A stretch of DNA of 7,686 nt from Clostridia bacterium (GTDB lineage Bacteria; Bacillota; Sulfobacillia; SLMV01), in assembly GCA_007136565.1 (NCBI GenBank), contig SLGS01000125.1:1-7686 (forward strand), given 5' to 3'. The position numbers and the translations under genes were made by a program. Positions 6,178 to 7,686 of this stretch are shown here, in pieces. How positions within the stretch are numbered: position 1 is the stretch's first letter; each line of letters opens with the position of its first letter. The notes beneath the pieces are model-generated. The model searched no databases. It saw only the letters and a list, made by a program, of their open reading frames with translations, and had not been told where the DNA came from.

Positions 6178-7371
6178 TCAACCGTCGGTCACTATCGCCC
6201 CCGCCATTCGAAGGGCGCGAACTATGAGGGTGGGCGCGATCAATTGTGAAATGATGACGGAACCAAGGACCAACGATACGAGTAAGCCCTCCTGGACCGG
6301 TAGCTGCTGCTCCGCGAGGATGGATAGCCCGACGGCAACTCCCGCCTGCGGCGTTAGGGCCATGCCCATGAGCCTGCGGTGTTTCGGATTTATCAGCCCG
6401 CAGCGATCGGGCAGCAGGCGACATCCCAGGTCTGCTATGCGCGCACCCGCCATCTTTCCGGCGAAGCGGGCCAGAACGTATACCACGCCCAGGCGCCCGA
6501 CCATGGGCAATACGTCCAACTGAAGTCGAGTTCCCGCCAGGGTGAGAAAGACCACCAGGATCGGTGTGTCAATGGTGCGCAAACTCCCGACAAATCGCTC
6601 GAAGTTGGGGCTCAGGTTGACCACCATAACTCCGGTGATTAGCGTGACCAGCAAATAGGAAATGCCCAGATGCCGGGGTATCCCGACGGATAGCAGGAGT
6701 ATGGCGGTGATCATGACCTGCCGCTGGGGCGCGATGCTTATCCGATCGATGACGAGAATACCGCAAGCTCCGAGGATGATCCCCAGCCCTATCGCGGGCG
6801 CGATCTGACCGAAGACGTTGCCCAAGGCCCCGAGGCCCGTTCCGTTACCGAAGTAGTAGAAGTTGAGTACCGTGGAGACGATGGTGAACGCCGTAATGCA
6901 CCACAGGCTGTCCAATACAACCATGGACATGATCTCGCGCGGAAAGGGCCCCCGGGTCCGGTATTCTCGGATTACCCCGAGGATCGTCGCCGGCGCGGGA
7001 GCCAGCGCCAAGACACCCAGCATGATCGCCATGGGGATGTCGCCCGAGAAGAGATATATGGAAAGAAAGACCAGTAAGAGGGTCATCATACTTTGGCCGG
7101 CGAAGAGAAGACCGAAGTTCTCCCACTTGGCCAGTAGGGATCGCCAACGAAGTTCACTACCTATGGATAGCCCGATCAATCCCAAGGCGAAGGCATTGAT
7201 GGGCTCCAACGCTAACATCTCTTCGCTTCCCACTATTCCCGCCGCCGACGGCCCGAGGACGACCCCCATCAAGACATAGCCCGTGACCACGGGAAGTCGC
7301 ACCCTGTCGGCCAACTTGCCGGCAAAGAACGCGCTCGCTAACACTACTCCCAAGACGAGAATTATGTCCAA
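6178..7371 (-). CDS. Cation/proton antiporter, CPA2 (KefB/NapA-like) membrane domain
   Basis: An integral membrane protein of 397 residues with about 12-13 hydrophobic segments, predicted to exchange Na+ or K+ for H+. LPVVTGYVLMGVVLGPSAAG at 26-45 matches the second-helix hallmark of CPA2 proteins, GLIGLSIGSELRWRSL at 64-79 the following conserved helix, and LTPQAGVAVGLSILA at 339-353 a conserved late helix. The transport-helix acidic residue is probably Asp154 in VVLDSLWCI. The protein stops directly after the last helix, so the cytoplasmic RCK/TrkA nucleotide-binding domain of KefC-type proteins is missing. The start is TTG 7371, with GGAGG 9 bases upstream. The PII-like gene follows in the same direction. 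Whether it carries Na+ or K+ cannot be told. Confidence 0.88.
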   Translation of the reverse strand: MDIILVLGVVLASAFFAGKLADRVRLPVVTGYVLMGVVLGPSAAGIVGSEEMLALEPINAFALGLIGLSIGSELRWRSLLAKWENFGLLFAGQSMMTLLLVFLSIYLFSGDIPMAIMLGVLALAPAPATILGVIREYRTRGPFPREIMSMVVLDSLWCITAFTIVSTVLNFYYFGNGTGLGALGNVFGQIAPAIGLGIILGACGILVIDRISIAPQRQVMITAILLLSVGIPRHLGISYLLVTLITGVMVVNLSPNFERFVGSLRTIDTPILVVFLTLAGTRLQLDVLPMVGRLGVVYVLARFAGKMAGARIADLGCRLLPDRCGLINPKHRRLMGMALTPQAGVAVGLSILAEQQLPVQEGLLVSLVLGSVIISQLIAPTLIVRALRMAGAIVTDG

Positions 7372-7380
7372 GCCCTCGTG

Positions 7381-7385
7381 CCTCC
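7381..7385 (-). promoter_or_regulatory. Shine-Dalgarno GGAGG of the antiporter gene
   Basis: On the - strand GGAGG lies 9 bases before TTG 7371. A second GAGG 2 bases before the TTG is too close to serve. No ATG or GTG nearby gives a better placed start with the first membrane helix intact. Confidence 0.6.
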
Positions 7386-7418
7386 AAGGAAGCGCATATC
7401 AAATCACCCTCGGATATA

Positions 7419-7427
7419 ATTGTAGCA
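7419..7427 (-). promoter_or_regulatory. Extended -10 promoter for the antiporter/PII-like unit
   Basis: Read on the - strand, TGCTACAAT is an extended -10 element: TGn followed by TACAAT, one base from TATAAT. No recognisable -35 lies 16-18 bases upstream, which is acceptable for extended -10 promoters. Transcription would begin near 7412, leaving a 5' untranslated region of about 40 bases before TTG 7371. The + strand carries TATAAT at 7415-7420, overlapping this site, but without a -35 or a gene downstream. Confidence 0.5.
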
Positions 7428-7435
7428 TAGGTTCC

Positions 7436-7573
7436 GGGTCCGCGACGGTACCGCGCAACACGCGTCCCCCGCATCGATCAGTGATTGATCTCGTGATACG
7501 GACCCCCACCGGTCGATTCCCCGGGTCGGAGCCTTGTATCTTGGAAGGAACCCGGGATTTACGGGGGAATCCC
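7436..7573. repeat. Cluster of inverted repeats upstream of the antiporter promoter
   Basis: Several short inverted repeats crowd here: GGGTCCG (7436-7442) with CGGACCC (7499-7505), GATCA-GTGAT-TGATC (7476-7490), GATTCCCCGGGT (7515-7526) with ACCC (7550-7553) plus GGGGAATC (7564-7571), and GGGATT (7554-7559) with AATCCC (7568-7573). Some alternatives exclude each other. I see no tRNA, riboswitch or known RNA family. They lie upstream of the predicted promoter, so they could be operators or the 3' end structure of a neighbouring gene. Confidence 0.4.
7554..7573 (-). terminator. Hairpin at the end of the edge frame, weak terminator candidate
   Basis: On the - strand GGGATT and AATCCC form a 6-pair stem around an 8-base C-rich loop, starting within the TAG stop of the partial frame to its right. 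No T-run follows, so it may only be a transcript-end structure. Confidence 0.25.
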
Positions 7574-7686
7574 TAAGAAGACCGATTACATTGCCGCACG
7601 ACAGCGAGAAAATCACGGGTGGTATCCCCGGAGTGCATTTTGAGATCGCGGATCCGGTGCACCAGGTTGCGGCAAGTACAAGTAGA
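7573..7686 (-). CDS. Possible C-terminal end of an unidentified gene, cut by the window edge
   Basis: A - strand frame is open from the right edge for 37 codons and ends with TAG at 7575-7573. The peptide includes RNLVHRIRDLKMHSG and TRDFLAVVRQC, a helical, amphipathic pattern that looks more like a real protein end than the competing frames. One - strand frame runs open to 7404 and two + strand frames are open to the edge, so the choice rests on composition only. I do not recognise a family. If real, it is the upstream neighbour of the antiporter, separated by about 200 bases with an own promoter for the antiporter. Confidence 0.25.
   Translation of the reverse strand, partial: STCTCRNLVHRIRDLKMHSGDTTRDFLAVVRQCNRSS

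Noticed and set aside
6149..6424. 92-residue N-terminal extension of the PII-like protein
   Set aside because: It overlaps the antiporter 3' end in another frame, is low-complexity (His/Arg/Gly/Pro-rich), and the PII fold begins at Met 6148, which has its own SD.
7415..7420. Consensus -10 TATAAT on the + strand
   Set aside because: No -35 and no + strand gene downstream; it overlaps the better explained - strand extended -10.
7471..7530. tRNA-like T-arm (GGTCGATTCC) near the right edge
   Set aside because: The stem does not pair properly and no acceptor, D or anticodon arms can be drawn.

Overview
The window is a GC-rich bacterial chromosome segment. It holds two convergent gene groups: a peptide/nickel-type ABC importer cluster on the + strand (about 292-5408) and a two-gene cation/proton antiporter unit on the - strand (7371-5795). 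The organism cannot be named from this sequence. A lipobox lipoprotein, purine-rich Shine-Dalgarno (SD) sequences and TTG starts on at least four of the six main genes show a bacterium. The acidic Glu/Pro linker behind the lipobox and the gene style would fit an uncultured Chloroflexota- or Bipolaricaulota-like lineage, but that is a guess.

Left part, 1-2030: about 290 bases without a convincing gene lead to a possible 44-codon small ORF with a textbook SD. This ORF overlaps the start of a family 5 solute-binding lipoprotein (399-2030). A perfect 36-base palindrome (2051-2086) follows the lipoprotein gene and lies just before the SD of the first permease.

Middle, 2107-5408: a DppB/OppB-type permease and a DppC/OppC-type permease are followed by a second family 5 solute-binding protein. 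The second binding protein has no signal peptide, no lipobox and no DNA-binding domain. The dppD/dppF-type ATPase genes that commonly follow dppC are not in the window. The importer made here (one exported binding protein plus two membrane subunits) must borrow ATPases from elsewhere. The second binding protein is predicted to stay in the cytoplasm, so its role is open.

Convergent gap, 5409-5794: one moderate hairpin just after the second binding-protein gene and no supported gene.

Right part, 5795-7371 on the - strand: a CPA2-type cation/proton antiporter consisting only of the membrane domain, followed 29 bases later by a short PII-like (GlnB superfamily) protein. Their pairing suggests the PII-like protein regulates the antiporter, in the place usually taken by a C-terminal nucleotide-binding RCK/TrkA domain. 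An extended -10 promoter lies about 50 bases upstream of the antiporter start. The extreme right edge (7428-7686) has several inverted repeats and perhaps the last 37 codons of another - strand gene.
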